64,000 bases of DNA, from NCBI GenBank assembly GCA_019671005.1, contig CM033723.1, positions 15,205,254 through 15,269,253 on the forward strand, written 5' to 3'. The notes under the pieces were generated by a model that searched no databases, was not told the DNA's origin, and saw only the letters and a list, made by a program, of their open reading frames with translations. Position 1 is the first letter of the stretch. Every line of letters begins with the position of its first letter. The translations under genes were made by a program, and so were the position numbers. This document shows positions 23,323 to 35,106 of this stretch, piece after piece. This stretch comes from Hibiscus mutabilis (Eukaryota; Streptophyta; Magnoliopsida; Malvales; Malvaceae).

Positions 23323-23678
23323 GGATTTATATCCTATACACTGGCGGTGAAAACTGAAAGTTTTACAAGTGCCTTAGTTTTAAGGTTTAGGGTCTTAGTT
23401 TAGGGTGTAGGTTTTAGGAGTTTAGGTGTAGGGATTTAGAATTTAGGGTTTAGAGATTGGGGGTTTTGTTTTTAGGATAATATGGTTAGGATTTAGGTTT
23501 TAACTTATAATCCCTAAATTATAACCCTAAACCCTAAATTCTAACCACTATCCTTAAATTCTAAACCCCTACACCTAAACTCTTAAACCCTACACCGTAA
23601 ACTAAGACCCTAAATCCTAAAACTAAGGCGCTTGTGGAAACTTTTAGTTTTCACCGCCAGTGTATAGGATAATAATCC
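23323..23678. mobile_element. Fold-back MITE with telomere-like arms
   Basis: A 356-bp near-complete hairpin. The left arm starts GGATTTATATCCTATACACT and the reversed right arm GGATTATTATCCTATACACT; both continue GGCGGTGAAAACT. The arms then contain several TTTAGGG/TTTAGGT-like words, reversed as CCCTAAA in the other arm. A perfect 10-bp duplication, TTAAAATGAC, flanks it (23313-23322, 23679-23688), favouring a Mutator-type origin. Confidence 0.88.
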
Positions 23679-24049
23679 TTAAAATGACACAACGATTTAT
23701 TTATGATATATTCATAATATTTCGTGTAATGTCGACACATTCATGTTATTTCCATAGTATACCTTATTTATGTTATGTTTATATTCATTTTATATAATTT
23801 ATTTGAATGACTAAATTTAACTTTAGATTAATTTACTTAAAGGTAACTATTCCATCTATCATTTATTAATTAAATATTATTCATAAAAAATAATTATTAT
23901 AATTAAAATTTTATACGATTTTTGAAAACACAGAGGGGGGAATATTCTAGTATGATTTTAACTACAGCAGGGCATTTAGATAAATGGAGTTGGGGCAGGG
24001 ACACTAACATCGTGAAACATGTTAATAATAATTTAAGATTCAATGGTAT

Positions 24050-24770
24050 TTTTTTTTTCTTGAAAATGAGTAGTTAGTTTTATTAAGAGAGAAGAAGTTT
24101 AAATATACAACGAGATTACGACTCAAGGTAAATAAATTTAATCTGGACATATTTTTAAAAATCCAAAAACTAACATTTCTAAATTATAAACAGGGTCATA
24201 CAAAAAAAAGTTAAAAGACATAACTCAAAGGCTCGAAACAAAATAAATACAAATATCACCAAAGCTCGATGATGAAAGGAAGAAACCAACGATAAACAAT
24301 ATTAAAAAAAATCATATTGCAATAATAAGACACGTTACAACGCGATCATTATCATAACTCAATCGTGAACAAAGCGGTGACTATGAGCTCGTATCCAAAT
24401 ACAGTTCAAGAGCCCAAAACATGGAGTTCAACAAGATAATCAAAAGAGTGTCATCTCGATCAGTCATAACGACGTCAAATTCAACCATAATAAAAATTAA
24501 ATGAAAAAAGAAACGATCAAACGACTGATTAAGAGAAAAAACGTGTCAAAAGATAAAAGATACATACCGAAAGGTAGAAAAAAGTGTTTCACAATAACAG
24601 AATTAATAAATTTAAAAATTTAAAAATAAAGAATATAATAAAAAAATTATTAACAACCGACAATCAATATCAAAATTTATATTGTCGTCGGCTACGTAAA
24701 AAGAAAAGAAAAATTACTTATGAAAAAAGTTGCGAACAGCGGGTAGGTTGAAAAAGTAGGATCAAATACT
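24050..24770 (-). mobile_element. Probable polyadenylated retrocopy or LINE 3' end
   Basis: On the minus strand the segment ends with AATAAAACTAACTACTC, then TTTTCAAG and a run of about ten A (plus-strand T run at 24050-24058), which looks like a polyadenylation signal with its tail. The body has no recognised open frame. The 5' end and target duplication were not found. A similar structure ending in CAATAAAATTC lies at 52878-53530. Confidence 0.4.
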
Positions 24771-24779
24771 AATGTTAAT

Positions 24780-27300
24780 TAGCTAATTGCAAGGGTAACT
24801 TTGTTCTCAATTCACATTAAATAATTAATTTAAATTTTCCAGCGAAGAATACACTTATTTAGATATATAAACTCGTAAATTATATCAATTTTGTTTTATG
24901 ATCAACGTTAATTGTTATTGTTCTAACGTGGGCTTAACGACACTAATATAACAATTCACTATATTAAAGTGATAATCTATGGTGTATTATAGTTCACATA
25001 TAAATAATGGTTAGACGAAGGGGCACCAATTACATCATTGGACAAAAAATTTAAGCAATTAAGTTATTTGACAATTTTGACATTAAATTCTATTATGTTG
25101 CATTTATAATTTTTTAAAAAAATTATTTTTTTATAAATTTTATACGCCTTTTAGAATTTTTAGAACTTTTAAAGAATTCTTTAAATAAAATAAAAAATCT
25201 AAAAAATGTCAAGTAAAAATACTGCGACACGATACACTACACCAACAGATCCAAAAAAATACTTTCAAGATTTAATGGTTAAAATTGGTCAAATGGCTTA
25301 ATTGATTAAATTTCTTGGTTTAAGGGCTTAATTGGGTGTAAAAAAAGTTCAAGGGCTTAATTAATTTTTTTTTCAAAGTTCAAAGGCTTTTTACACCATT
25401 AAACCTTAAAAATATTAAACCAATTAAACACTTTTATGAGAAAAGTTTGCGACGGTTACCAGTCAATAAAAACTTAGTACTATTTCTTGAACATATTTTC
25501 AACCGAATCAAGCTTGCTTTAGAGTGAATGCCTTTTAAAGTTTTTTCCTATCATTTAAAATTATTGGGATATAGTTGCACCAAAAATGATATTTATGAGT
25601 TTTATTTTTGATCTCAAATTTTGATTTCTCATATGTGCAATTGATAAACAAGATGATACTGATTTGAGTTTTTTACAATAAAATCTAAATTTTTATTTAT
25701 ATATTTGCATAAAATAATAAAAAAAATCATAATCGACCAAATAGCTAAATAAAACCTCAAACTGATGTTGCCTTGTTATATTGTTTGTTTCTAAAAAAGA
25801 TAAATTTGAGGTCCAAAATAATATTATTGACCACAAATTTAGTATCGATAGAATCTTATACGTCATCGTTGTTCTGATACAAAGCTAAATTCGTTAAAAA
25901 ATATATTTGAGAATAGATGACAGATTCAAACCGAGGAATAGTCAAATATTTGTCCGATGAAGGCATTTATTTTTTTTAAAACTTTTTAGTATTTTATTTT
26001 TAATTTTTATAATATCAACTATTTTTATTATAGTTTTTAATATTTTTTTATAATTTGTAATACTTTATAAGTATTTCTAAATTTTTTTCATTTTTTAATA
26101 AGTTATAATTTTATATTTTTACGTAATTTTTGAAAATTTTAATGTTATTTTTAATTTTAGTATTTCTTTAATATTTCTTAACATTTTTAATATTTTAATA
26201 ATTGACTTTATTTTTATATTTTTAAAATTTTAAATTCTCATCTTTTTACATATTATAAAATAATCATTTAAACCCTCGATCTTCTTAAAAAATTAATTAA
26301 ATTCTGAAACTTCCTACATAAAATTAATGTTGTCTCCAAATCGCGTCATCGTTAACATGTGATTACTATATCAATATAGTGGACTGTCAAGTCGGCACTA
26401 TTAATGACTACGTCAAAAAAAATAATACTATTTAAGAAGTTAAATACCTAATTTGATGATTTTTTATGAAGAGATTAAATTTATTATTTAATATGAATTC
26501 ATATAAAAAATATACCTAAGCCTAAATTTTAAAAACAGGAGAAGTTTTGACCCGATCAAATATGTGATATTTCTCTTGGAAAGAAAAGTCGTATGGACAT
26601 GAAAGTCCTACGAAAAGAAAATGATACTTTTATCGTGGGGTGCGAAAGTTGCCGACAACCAATCCTAGATTCAACTTATTATCGTATACTAGGAAGACTT
26701 TTCTATATTTTTATTTGACCCGTATAAGATTAAATATGGTAAAAAATCATTAATATATATATTAAATAATCTAAATATAATTAAAAGATAATATTTGTTC
26801 ATAGATATTTTTAACCCTTTGACAGTATATACATAACTTGCAGACATTACGATTGAACTTAGGTATCTTAAGATACACATTATTTTCTTTTTTACTGGAA
26901 CCACTTATTAAGTTCAAATATCGATAAATATATAAATGATAAATTTATGTATATATGATATATAATTCTAGCACCATCCATAAGAAAGATAACGATGACC
27001 GATTATCAATAATAAATATATAAGAGTTTAGTTAAAACTCTATCATTATTTGATTTGCTAATGGTACATAAAATTATACACATTTAATGTATCAAATATT
27101 AATCTTAAAATAAAATATATAATTATGTATTAAAAACCATATATTTTAAGAAAAGAAAAATTATAATATAATAAAAAAACTAATTAATGATAGGTTAATT
27201 TTTTGAACGATTCCTACTTAAAAGGAGGGAAAATAAAATTTCCTCCTAATGGTTATTGAACTTACAATCTAGGAGAGAGAAGAGAGAGTTAACTGAGGGT
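24780..27300. other. AT-rich intergenic DNA, no gene seen
   Basis: No credible coding. Part of it (26270-26440) resembles 6980-7160. The stretch 25270-25400 repeats 'aagggcttaatt' phrases and looks like old transposon debris. Confidence 0.45.
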
Positions 27301-27307
27301 GAGTTTG

Positions 27308-27624
27308 AGGTGTAGCAGGTCTACGGTGCGGTTAGAAAAGGAAAAGTTTTTAAACTTGTGAAAGACTTACAGAAAATTTAAAATGTTAGACTTTTTGATA
27401 ACATTTTAGGTTAATTTTTTTGTGATTTTTGACAGGTTTTCCAAAAACCTAAAATGTTATAAAAAAATCAAGCTTGTTTTTTAAGTTTCGAAACTTCTAA
27501 AAAATCACAAAAAAACAACCTAAAATATAATTAAAAACTCTAACATTTTAAGTTCTTGGGTGAGTCTTTTACAAGTTTTGAAACTTGTCATTTTTTAGCC
27601 GCACCCTTACCTGTTATACATCAG
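27308..27624. mobile_element. Fold-back MITE with arms of about 150 bp
   Basis: The left arm (GGTGCGGTTAGAAAAGG then AAGTTTTTAAACTTGTGAAA) is mirrored by the right arm reversed (GGTGCGGCTAAAAAATG then CAAGTTTCAAAACTTGTAAA). Both go on to 'aaaatgttag' and 'attttaggtt' plus 'ttttttgtgatttt'. The spacer is very short. The tip and target duplication are not certain. Confidence 0.7.
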
Positions 27625-27859
27625 AATCCCTCGTTAACTGGAAGCTTTTATCCATCTGCTCCAAAGATTGTTGACTAATGATAGGTTAATTTAGGGAAGA
27701 ATGAAATTTAAAACAAATATTAAGCAAATGGAGTAATATCTACAGTAAAGGAGGATGAGTGGACAGATACATGCGAGTTAGGCTAAAGACATCATCACTT
27801 GTGTGGTTAATTTTTTTTTGACAAATTTGCCCGTTGTTGGTGACTTCGCCGGAGCTGAG

Positions 27860-28047
27860 TGACACGACCTTAGCGTTTAGTTCACTCAATCGTTAAGCTA
27901 TGCGACGATTGAAAGAGACTCTTTCCGACCAAATCAACATTTTTCTCGATAAATCTGCTCAGAATAAGTAAACAACACATCCGTCTCGCGCCACAATATG
28001 ATCTTTCAAACAATAAGTCAAAATCGTGGGGCATAACGGATGCACAC
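27860..28047 (-). repeat. Element B 3' LTR, first part
   Basis: Aligns with 49297-49485 of the intact LTR ('tagttcactc', 'agggactctttccga', 'ctcgcgccataatatgatc'). It stops at the element A insertion; the rest continues at 43692. Confidence 0.9.
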
Positions 28048-28363
28048 TGTAATTACTCATTTTTGTCCGGGCTGTATATTATGTATTAATATTATAAATT
28101 AATTATAATTAATATTTAACATCATCAAATAAATATGTATATATTATTGTTGTCCTTAATATGTTCAATATTTATTAAATGAGTGTATGCTTATTATATG
28201 CATGTATATGTGTACGTAAGTGTGTATTTATTGTATGTTAATATGCATGTATATACGTATGTGTATGAATGTATGTGTATGTATACATATAAATATCATT
28301 TTGAATGCATGTATATGGTATGTATGCATTATGTATATGTGTGTCTTCTATTGCATGTTCGCA
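28048..28363 (+). repeat. Element A 5' LTR, truncated
   Basis: Nearly identical to the first 300 bp of the 3' LTR at 40502 ('catttttgtccgggctgtat', 'gtgtcttctattgcatgttc'). At 28363/28364 it breaks abruptly into element D's repeat array; the remaining 2.9 kb or so of this LTR is missing. Confidence 0.9.
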
Positions 28364-28439
28364 AGGTCTGAAGATTTGATCCAGCTACGACACCGACGAA
28401 GAGGCAGGATCGGAGAGTTGATATCTTTACGATCAAGCT

Positions 28440-29740
28440 ACGACTCTGACGAAGAGGCATGATCGGAATTTGGCAAATTTGGTTCAGCTACAACAACGAC
28501 GAAGAGGCAGAACCGAAAGTCAATCAAGTTGGATCTATCCACACCATCAACGGAGGGATAAGATCGAATTTCAGCACTTGGACTCCACTAGACCATGAAT
28601 GGAGAAGCAGAATCGGATGACAGCAATATGAATCATACTACGCCATCAACGGAGGAGCAGGACTGGATTAGCCTTACCATCAATGGAAGGGCTAAAGCGA
28701 ATAATGACAACTTGGATCTTGCTACACCATCAACGAAGGAGCAAAATCAAAGTATGTTAACAACACAATTTCTTCTTTTTGACTTTTTTTTCTTTTTTCG
28801 ATTAATTTTTTTCTTTTTTTCTCTTCTTTTTTTCTTTTTTCCATTTTTTTCTTCATTTTTTACCCTTTTTTGTTTTTTTATTTTTTTTCTTTTTCTAGCT
28901 ACAACATTAATAAAGAGAACTTGAAGGTCAGTAAATTTGAATCTAACTACACCATCAACGGAGGGGTAAGATCGAAAGATAATTTGGATTCTATCTCTCC
29001 ATCAACGGAGAAGTAGAACATCAACTTGAACCCTACTACACCATCAACGGAGGAGCAGGATTGAATAGCAGCAACTTAGACCTAGCCACACCATCAACGG
29101 AGGGACAAGATCGGATAATTTGGATTCTACGACACCATCAACGGAGAAGCAGAACACCAACTTGAACCACACTACACCATCAACAGAGAAGCATGATTTG
29201 ATTTCGACAACTTGGACCCCAGCCACACCATCAACAGAGGGCCAGGATCGGATAATAATTTGAATTCTACTATACCATCAACGAAGAAGCAGAATATCAA
29301 CTTGAACCACACTACACCATCAACGGAGGAGCATGATTTGATTTTGGCAACTTGGACCCCAGCCATACTATCAACGGAGGGACATGATCGGATAATTTGG
29401 CAATTTGGAACTAGCCTTACCATCAACGGAAGGGCTAGATCAAATAACAGCAACTTGGATCTTTACTACACCATCAATGAAGGAGCAAGATCGGCGAATG
29501 ATAACGGCTTGAACTCATCATCAGTGAAAAAATGAAACATTGACAAAAATTTGATTTTTTGCACCATCAAAGGAGAAGCGAGATCTTTAAAATATCTAAA
29601 CTGCTGCACCATCAGCGGTAAAGCAAAATCCAGAAATGTTGGTCTATCACCAATGGCGAAGGTAAGATCTGAAAAAGTTACTTCTGCTGCTCTACTAGCG
29701 GAGAGGTGTGACCTGAAAATGGAAAAAAAACATTAGTCAG
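28440..29740 (-). repeat. Element D tandem array, units about 45-60 bp
   Basis: About twenty diverged units with plus-strand core CACCATCAACGGAGGAGCA then GGATCGG. They are interrupted by a T/C-rich tract at 28764-28905. Small frames across it are repeats of the unit, not genes. Its position between gag and the missing 3' LTR matches the arrays of elements A and C. Confidence 0.88.
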
Positions 29741-30391
29741 TAAATGTTCAAAAAAATTCTGCTAGTACCTTTTATTTAGATGTTTCAGCATCTTTTTTTT
29801 TGTGTTTGGCCTCTTCCAAGACTAAGGTTGGCCGTCGTGATTGCCACCATGTTGAGGATGTTAAATCTCTTTCGGGGACCTCTTTATATGTACAAACAAA
29901 AATGCATGAATGCATCTAATTTTATGCCTAAATGCATGTGTCTGCCCTAAATACATGGTGATTTTGGTGTATGCACTTAAACTAAATGTATGACGTATGC
30001 AAAAAATGGTTCAATGCAAGACGAATGCAGTGAAATGAACGTGATATGATTTTTTTGGCCATTAATGGGATGCCCCTGACTCCTCATTGGTCCTGCTGGG
30101 CGATTGGTTTTGTACACGAGGATGCCCTAGTCTCCCTTAGGTCTAATCTTCTTCTTTGAAGTCAGTATCTTCAGGAGAATGCCCTCAAAAAGCCCATATA
30201 GAAAATTACTTGAAATTTATCATAATGCCCCATATTTGCTTCTTAGCAGCATGTTCATATAAGTTATTTTCTATCATTTTTCAGCTTCTGGTCATGTAGG
30301 GGTACGATCGAAAGATTTTCTGAACAAAATGCACAATTCATTGAAGCTTGTAGTTTTTGGCCCTTACAAAAGATTCTCACTACCTTTGGGC

Positions 30392-32098
30392 TTAGGATAG
30401 TGAAACTAGTCCAAAAAGTATTAATTTGAAAGAGGTAAAAACTACAAGGGACCTATAGGTCATGGTCAAAATAATTTGATGACTAGCCTGGTAAAAAACA
30501 GTCATAACAAGGCATGCCCCTACATCTGGTCCTCGAGAATCTGAGTTGGAACCTTCATGCTTCGGTAATGGGTTCCTGATAGTAGATGGCCATGCAGGAT
30601 TTTCAATACTTACAACACCGAGCTTGATGTACCTCTCTATTAGCCTCTTAAAGCCCCAACAATTCTCAATTGAGTGGCCAACTTGTCCCGCGTGATAACT
30701 ACACCTCGCTCTGGGATCATACCATTTCGAGAATGGAGGTTGTATTGGGGCCTGGTGGAAAGGTGCCACTACGTGAGCATTGAGCAGCTCTTTGTACAAA
30801 TCCCCATACGAAATTGGTAGTGGAGTAAACTCAGTCTTCTCAGTGTTCTTTTTCTGACTTAGATCCTGGCTTGAAGAACCTTGAGCATTTGGCACGGCCT
30901 TAGGTTGCACAACTGTGATAGGTTTAGAATAATTAGCATTATGAACTCCCGAAGAGTTTACTTCATGGTCCTTCTTCTCATGGTAGGGCTTTTTGTGGGA
31001 TGAACTACCTCCATCATCGATTTTGCTAGTCTTGACAACATTCTCAATGAGCTCACCGGATAACACGAGGTCGGCAAAGTTGGTAGTCGTGTTGCCTATC
31101 AAGCGACCTAAGATCAGACCCTCCAAAGTTTGGACAAATGTGACCACCGTCTCTCTTTCACTGAGCGGGGGTTGAACTTGAGCTGCCACATCTCTCCAAC
31201 GTTGGGCATACTGTCTGAAGCTTTCATTTAACTTTTGTTTCATGTGTTGTAGGGTCCAACGGTCTAGCACCATGTCACTGACATGTAGATACTGCTCTAG
31301 GAAAGCTTTGGCCAAGTCATTCCACGACTTAATCTGATGTCAGCTCAATTGATTATACCAACGGGCAGCAGATCCTGATAGACTGTCCTGAAAATAATGA
31401 ATTAATAGCTTGTCGTCTCGGCCGTATCTTGTCATCCTCCGATAGAACATAGTGAGGTGAGCGCGAGGGCAGTTGGTTCTGTCATACTTTTCAAACTCTG
31501 GGATCTTAAATTTAAGAGGTAAAATCAAATCTGGGACGAGGCTGAGTTTGTTAGCATCGAATCCACTGAAAGTATCACCCACTTCCATAGCTTCCAGCTT
31601 CTCTTCGAGCCTATTGCATCGATCTTTGATTTCCTTTGAAGTTTCCACATTCAGTTTCTCGGTCTCGAACAGATGGTCCGTCTCTGAGATAAATTTTTTA
31701 GCTTGATTGCCCCTGGGCTTAACTTCTGATGCGGCGGGCAAATTTGCTGGGATAAGGGCGCTGGCCTGAAGTGGTTGAGATTTTTCCATAGAAATTACCA
31801 CTCGAGGGTTTGTTTGACTTTTAGCTTGAGTAGGGGTGAACCCTGGAGGATATGTAAGATCTTCATTTTCTTCCCCGGGACCTACCCCAGGGTTGATAGA
31901 AGAGGCCCCTCCTTGTTCAGGAAACTTGCATCCTAGTATCTGTGCCAATTTCACCAGTATGTCTTGCTGAGATCTTGTAAACTGATCCCTTATCTCTTAC
32001 TGAGCCTTGGCTAACTGGTCCTCTAATTTTTGGATTAAATCTGCCTGCAAAGTCTTTTGGGTTTGCTCAATCCTATCCAGTCTGTCTTTATTTGCCAT
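30392..32098 (-). pseudogene. gag of element D, nearly intact
   Basis: Tat/Ogre-type gag of about 568 codons from the ATG at 32098, with two in-frame stops: a TAA about 33 codons in (near 31998) and a TGA near 31337. Conserved text: 'KFKIPEFEKYDRTNCPRAH' and 'LLIHYFQDSLSGSAARWYN', then 'LAKAFLEQY', 'NESFRQYAQRWRDVAAQVQ' and 'SGELIENVV'. The C-terminus carries the lineage-typical zinc finger CSYHAGQVGHSIENC (30659-30703). The frame ends without a protease. Gag would form the particle; the element needs pol supplied in trans. Confidence 0.88.
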
Positions 32099-32915
32099 TT
32101 TGTCTTACTTCTTGTTCTGTATGGATGTTGAATCGATTGATCTTTCGTTTTTCCAATATTGCTATCATAGGGCATCCCGAGGATCAGTCTCAAAATGAAT
32201 GCGTGTAAGAAACAAAGTATACGTCTTATATGCTGATGCATCAATGTAAAAATCAAAATATCATGATATGTGATGCAGTGAATGCCAAAATGTATAGATA
32301 TAATGTCGTGCAATGCTAATGCAACAAAAGTATGTGTAAAGTAAAAACAAAAAAGAAACGAGTTAGTACCGAATAAACTCAATAGATACATAAATAAAAA
32401 ACGAAGCAGATAAGGCAACAAACAGAGCAATCCTATTTATCCCATCTAAAACACCTAAGTTATCCGCATGGCTTTAAAAAGGTGGGCTTTCTATATTCTC
32501 TACATGCAGTTTTGGTGCTAAAAGGTACCTGAATTGTCTTTCTGTCCTCTACTAAGAGTAGCAAGGCCCCCGGTCATCACCCATTATAGGCTCCTCTCAA
32601 CCGGGTTCAACTCAGGGGACCCATTCGCTTATGCCCCTACGAAGGAACGATATCCTCCCGAAAGCATAAGGTACTCGAGCCCCGAAGGTACTTGCTAGGC
32701 CCATACAGATGAACGATATCCTCACGAAAGCATTAGCGTTTTCCCCTACTTAAAAAGACGGATTTATATGCCAAATTTTAAATGCGTTAAAGTAAACGCG
32801 CAATTATAACCGAATGTTACTTTAATAGTCACTTTAATCCAGAACTTCCGATATTAGTAAAGCGGTAATTATTTAAAAAGCTCGACTCTCTTTTATTTTT
32901 GAAAACCAAAAAATA
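32099..32915 (-). other. Leader of element D between PBS and gag
   Basis: Non-coding on the sense strand. A C/G-richer block with a repeated 'gaacgatatcctc.cgaaagcat' phrase occurs at 32647-32730. Nothing else recognised. Confidence 0.6.
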
Positions 32916-32933
32916 TCCCCAGCGGAGTCGCCA
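32916..32933 (-). other. Primer binding site, tRNA-Arg
   Basis: On the minus strand TGGCGACTCCGCTGGGGA starts 2 nt after the LTR end. It matches the 3' end of plant tRNA-Arg(ACG) including CCA, the primer used by Ogre/Tat-type elements. Confidence 0.85.
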
Positions 32934-32935
32934 TC

Positions 32936-35106
32936 TGTAGCGATCTAAAAAAATGAGGTTAGGTTTTAAGGTGTTTGGTTTTTTTGGTATTTTAAAAAAT
33001 GTCTTCCATTGGGGTTTTAAAAGAAAACCGTATTATTTAAAAATGGAGTCGCCACTGGCCACTAGGGTAGGCCGGACACCATAAAAACTAGAGATTTTAA
33101 AATGTCAGGTTCGAGAGTCGGTTACGGATGAGGAAGGATTAGCACCCCCACACCGCCCAAAAATTAGTACTTTAATAATTACCGCTTTATTAATATTAAA
33201 CTTTTTGCATTAAAGTGACAATTAAATTAAGATTTGGTTATAAGTGCGAGTAAATTTTAAGGACCCAGTTATTCGAGAGTAAACCAACAAACCACCATCA
33301 TTGCGCTTGATACTGGCCACGTTTACACTCGAATAAAAGGGCACCGCATTGACAAAATATATATCTGAAATGCAACTTAAAACATGGCAAACATAAATAA
33401 ATACAATGCGATAAACATATAAATAAATACTAACATTATAAAATACTAATCTAACATAAATGTTAAACACATTTGCATACATGATAATATACATATAATA
33501 TTAATTAATATAACACTATAATAATATGTACAAACAACAATATAAATATACATGAAATCTTATATATATATATATTAAAGTATAAAAAAAATATTGTACA
33601 TAAAATATGAACAATGGATATAAAGCATATGTACATATATCATGATGTTATTATTTAAATAAAAAACTTTGTATAATAATAACAGCGTATTACACACATA
33701 ATAATAATAATAAAATAATAATAATAATGCTAATATGAATGCATGGATCATATTAAAATGCATGGAACAATATAAAATATATCATGAAACTAGATGTTAA
33801 TGGCTAAAATGTACAAATATTAAATTACATGGCAACACTAGCAAACATGTTAGGACTGAAATGCAACAAATATAAAAAAGTGAAGAAATAAACATAAAAT
33901 AACGAAAATAGCTTGCTGGAAAATAAACATTAAACTGCAGGGACTACAATGAAATGAAGGCAAAATATGAGGGCTAAAACATAAATAGCATAAAGAAAAG
34001 GTAAAACCGAGATGCGCGAAAGAGATGGAGGACTAGAAGCGAGATTAGACCATATACAAAAATAAGCATGTTGATAGTTTAGGGACCTGGAGGGGAATTT
34101 TACCACGACCAAAACAAAAACGGGGAAAGAGGAAAGGGAGTACTCGCGTAATTAGACCATTCTGAAAAAACGCGGATCCTCCCTGGGTTACGAGTCACCG
34201 CATGGATCGGGTCACCAAAACTGCACCATTTTGCGCGTTATAACTTAAATAACCTAAAGGTTATTATGTTAGACGATCAGATTAAAAAACGTAAGAAATC
34301 CTCACTCAGCCTCTTCCTTCCTCATCTCACAGCGGCGTCGCACCCTTCTTTTCAAGCCGTTCACCGGCCATGGAGGCCTCACGACGGAGCAACGGCGGTG
34401 AGATCAGGTAACTTCAAACCCTTTTTTTCCTTAGCTTTTTAATTTTTGATTCAAGAGATTTAAAACAACAAAAAAAAACTTTTGATTCGAAAATAGTTTT
34501 GGATCTGAAACTTCAAAAAATTTATTACTACATTTTTTGTTTACAACTTCTAAGCCCTTATCCCTTTTTTTCTTTGATTTTAGACTCAAAAAGATCCCCT
34601 TAAATTTCGTTTTGTTTCAGTTTTTATCACCCAATTTTTACATTTAATAATCACCCACTCTCTATATTTTATTTGTTTTCAGTAGATCTGGTGGAGGAGT
34701 CCAGATTTGAGGGTGGCAGGGCATGGTTTGACAGATTGGTAGATGAATAGGGGTAGGGAATGGATGGTTAGGTTTAGGATTATTTTATTTTTAGTTGATT
34801 TTTGGTTGATTTTTAGGATTTCAGGATTGGATTTAGGGGTAATTTGGGGTTTCAGTTTATTCAGGGTATGGTTATCCGTAATGGTGGGTTCATCGGAGTT
34901 TGGACACCAGCGGCGGCGGTAGCAGACAATGATTTGGGCGGATGTGGCGGTTAGGGTTTAGGGGTGTTTAAGGTTATTAGGTTTTTTGTTGGTTCGAGTC
35001 AGATCTTGATTGGTCGGGTCAGGTTAGGTTAAAATTTGGGTATGATGGGTTTGATGGGTTGTTTGTTTGGGTCAGTTTAAGTTAGGGCCCAAAATTGGTT
35101 ATTACA
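32936..35106 (-). repeat. Element D 5' LTR
   Basis: 2171 bp; on the minus strand it starts TGTAATAACCAATTTTGGG and ends GATCGCTACA. Near its end it has 'ccggcctaccctagtggcca' and 'gtggcgactcc' blocks that also occur near the ends of the LTRs of elements A (about 43530) and C (about 54630), showing family relationship. Microsatellite-like (AAT)n is at 33700-33730. Confidence 0.82.

Larger units (their letters stand above)
28364..35106 (-). mobile_element. Element D: minus-strand gag-only element, 3' truncated
   Basis: Reading leftwards: 5' LTR 35106-32936, tRNA-Arg PBS, leader, gag 32098-30392, non-coding DNA, then a tandem array (29740-28440) that runs straight into the broken LTR of element A. 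D's own 3' LTR is absent, so the left junction is probably a deletion. The layout matches element A in the opposite orientation. No pol domains. Confidence 0.75.

Noticed and set aside
23390..23620. Interstitial telomere tract
   Set aside because: The TTTAGGG-like words are imperfect, inverted in the two halves and bounded by a target duplication; a fold-back MITE explains them better.
28183..28462. Small Tyr/Cys/Met-rich frames at 28183-28462 and 40674-41048
   Set aside because: They come from TATGTATG-rich LTR sequence present in both LTRs of element A; no gene.
28595..29736. Several small frames with a repeated 'TINGxAR' or 'SVDGV' pattern
   Set aside because: Products of the tandem array in element D, read in shifted frames on both strands.
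33222..34112. Minus-strand frames rich in Y, I and F
   Set aside because: They lie in the AT-rich LTR of element D and have no domain.
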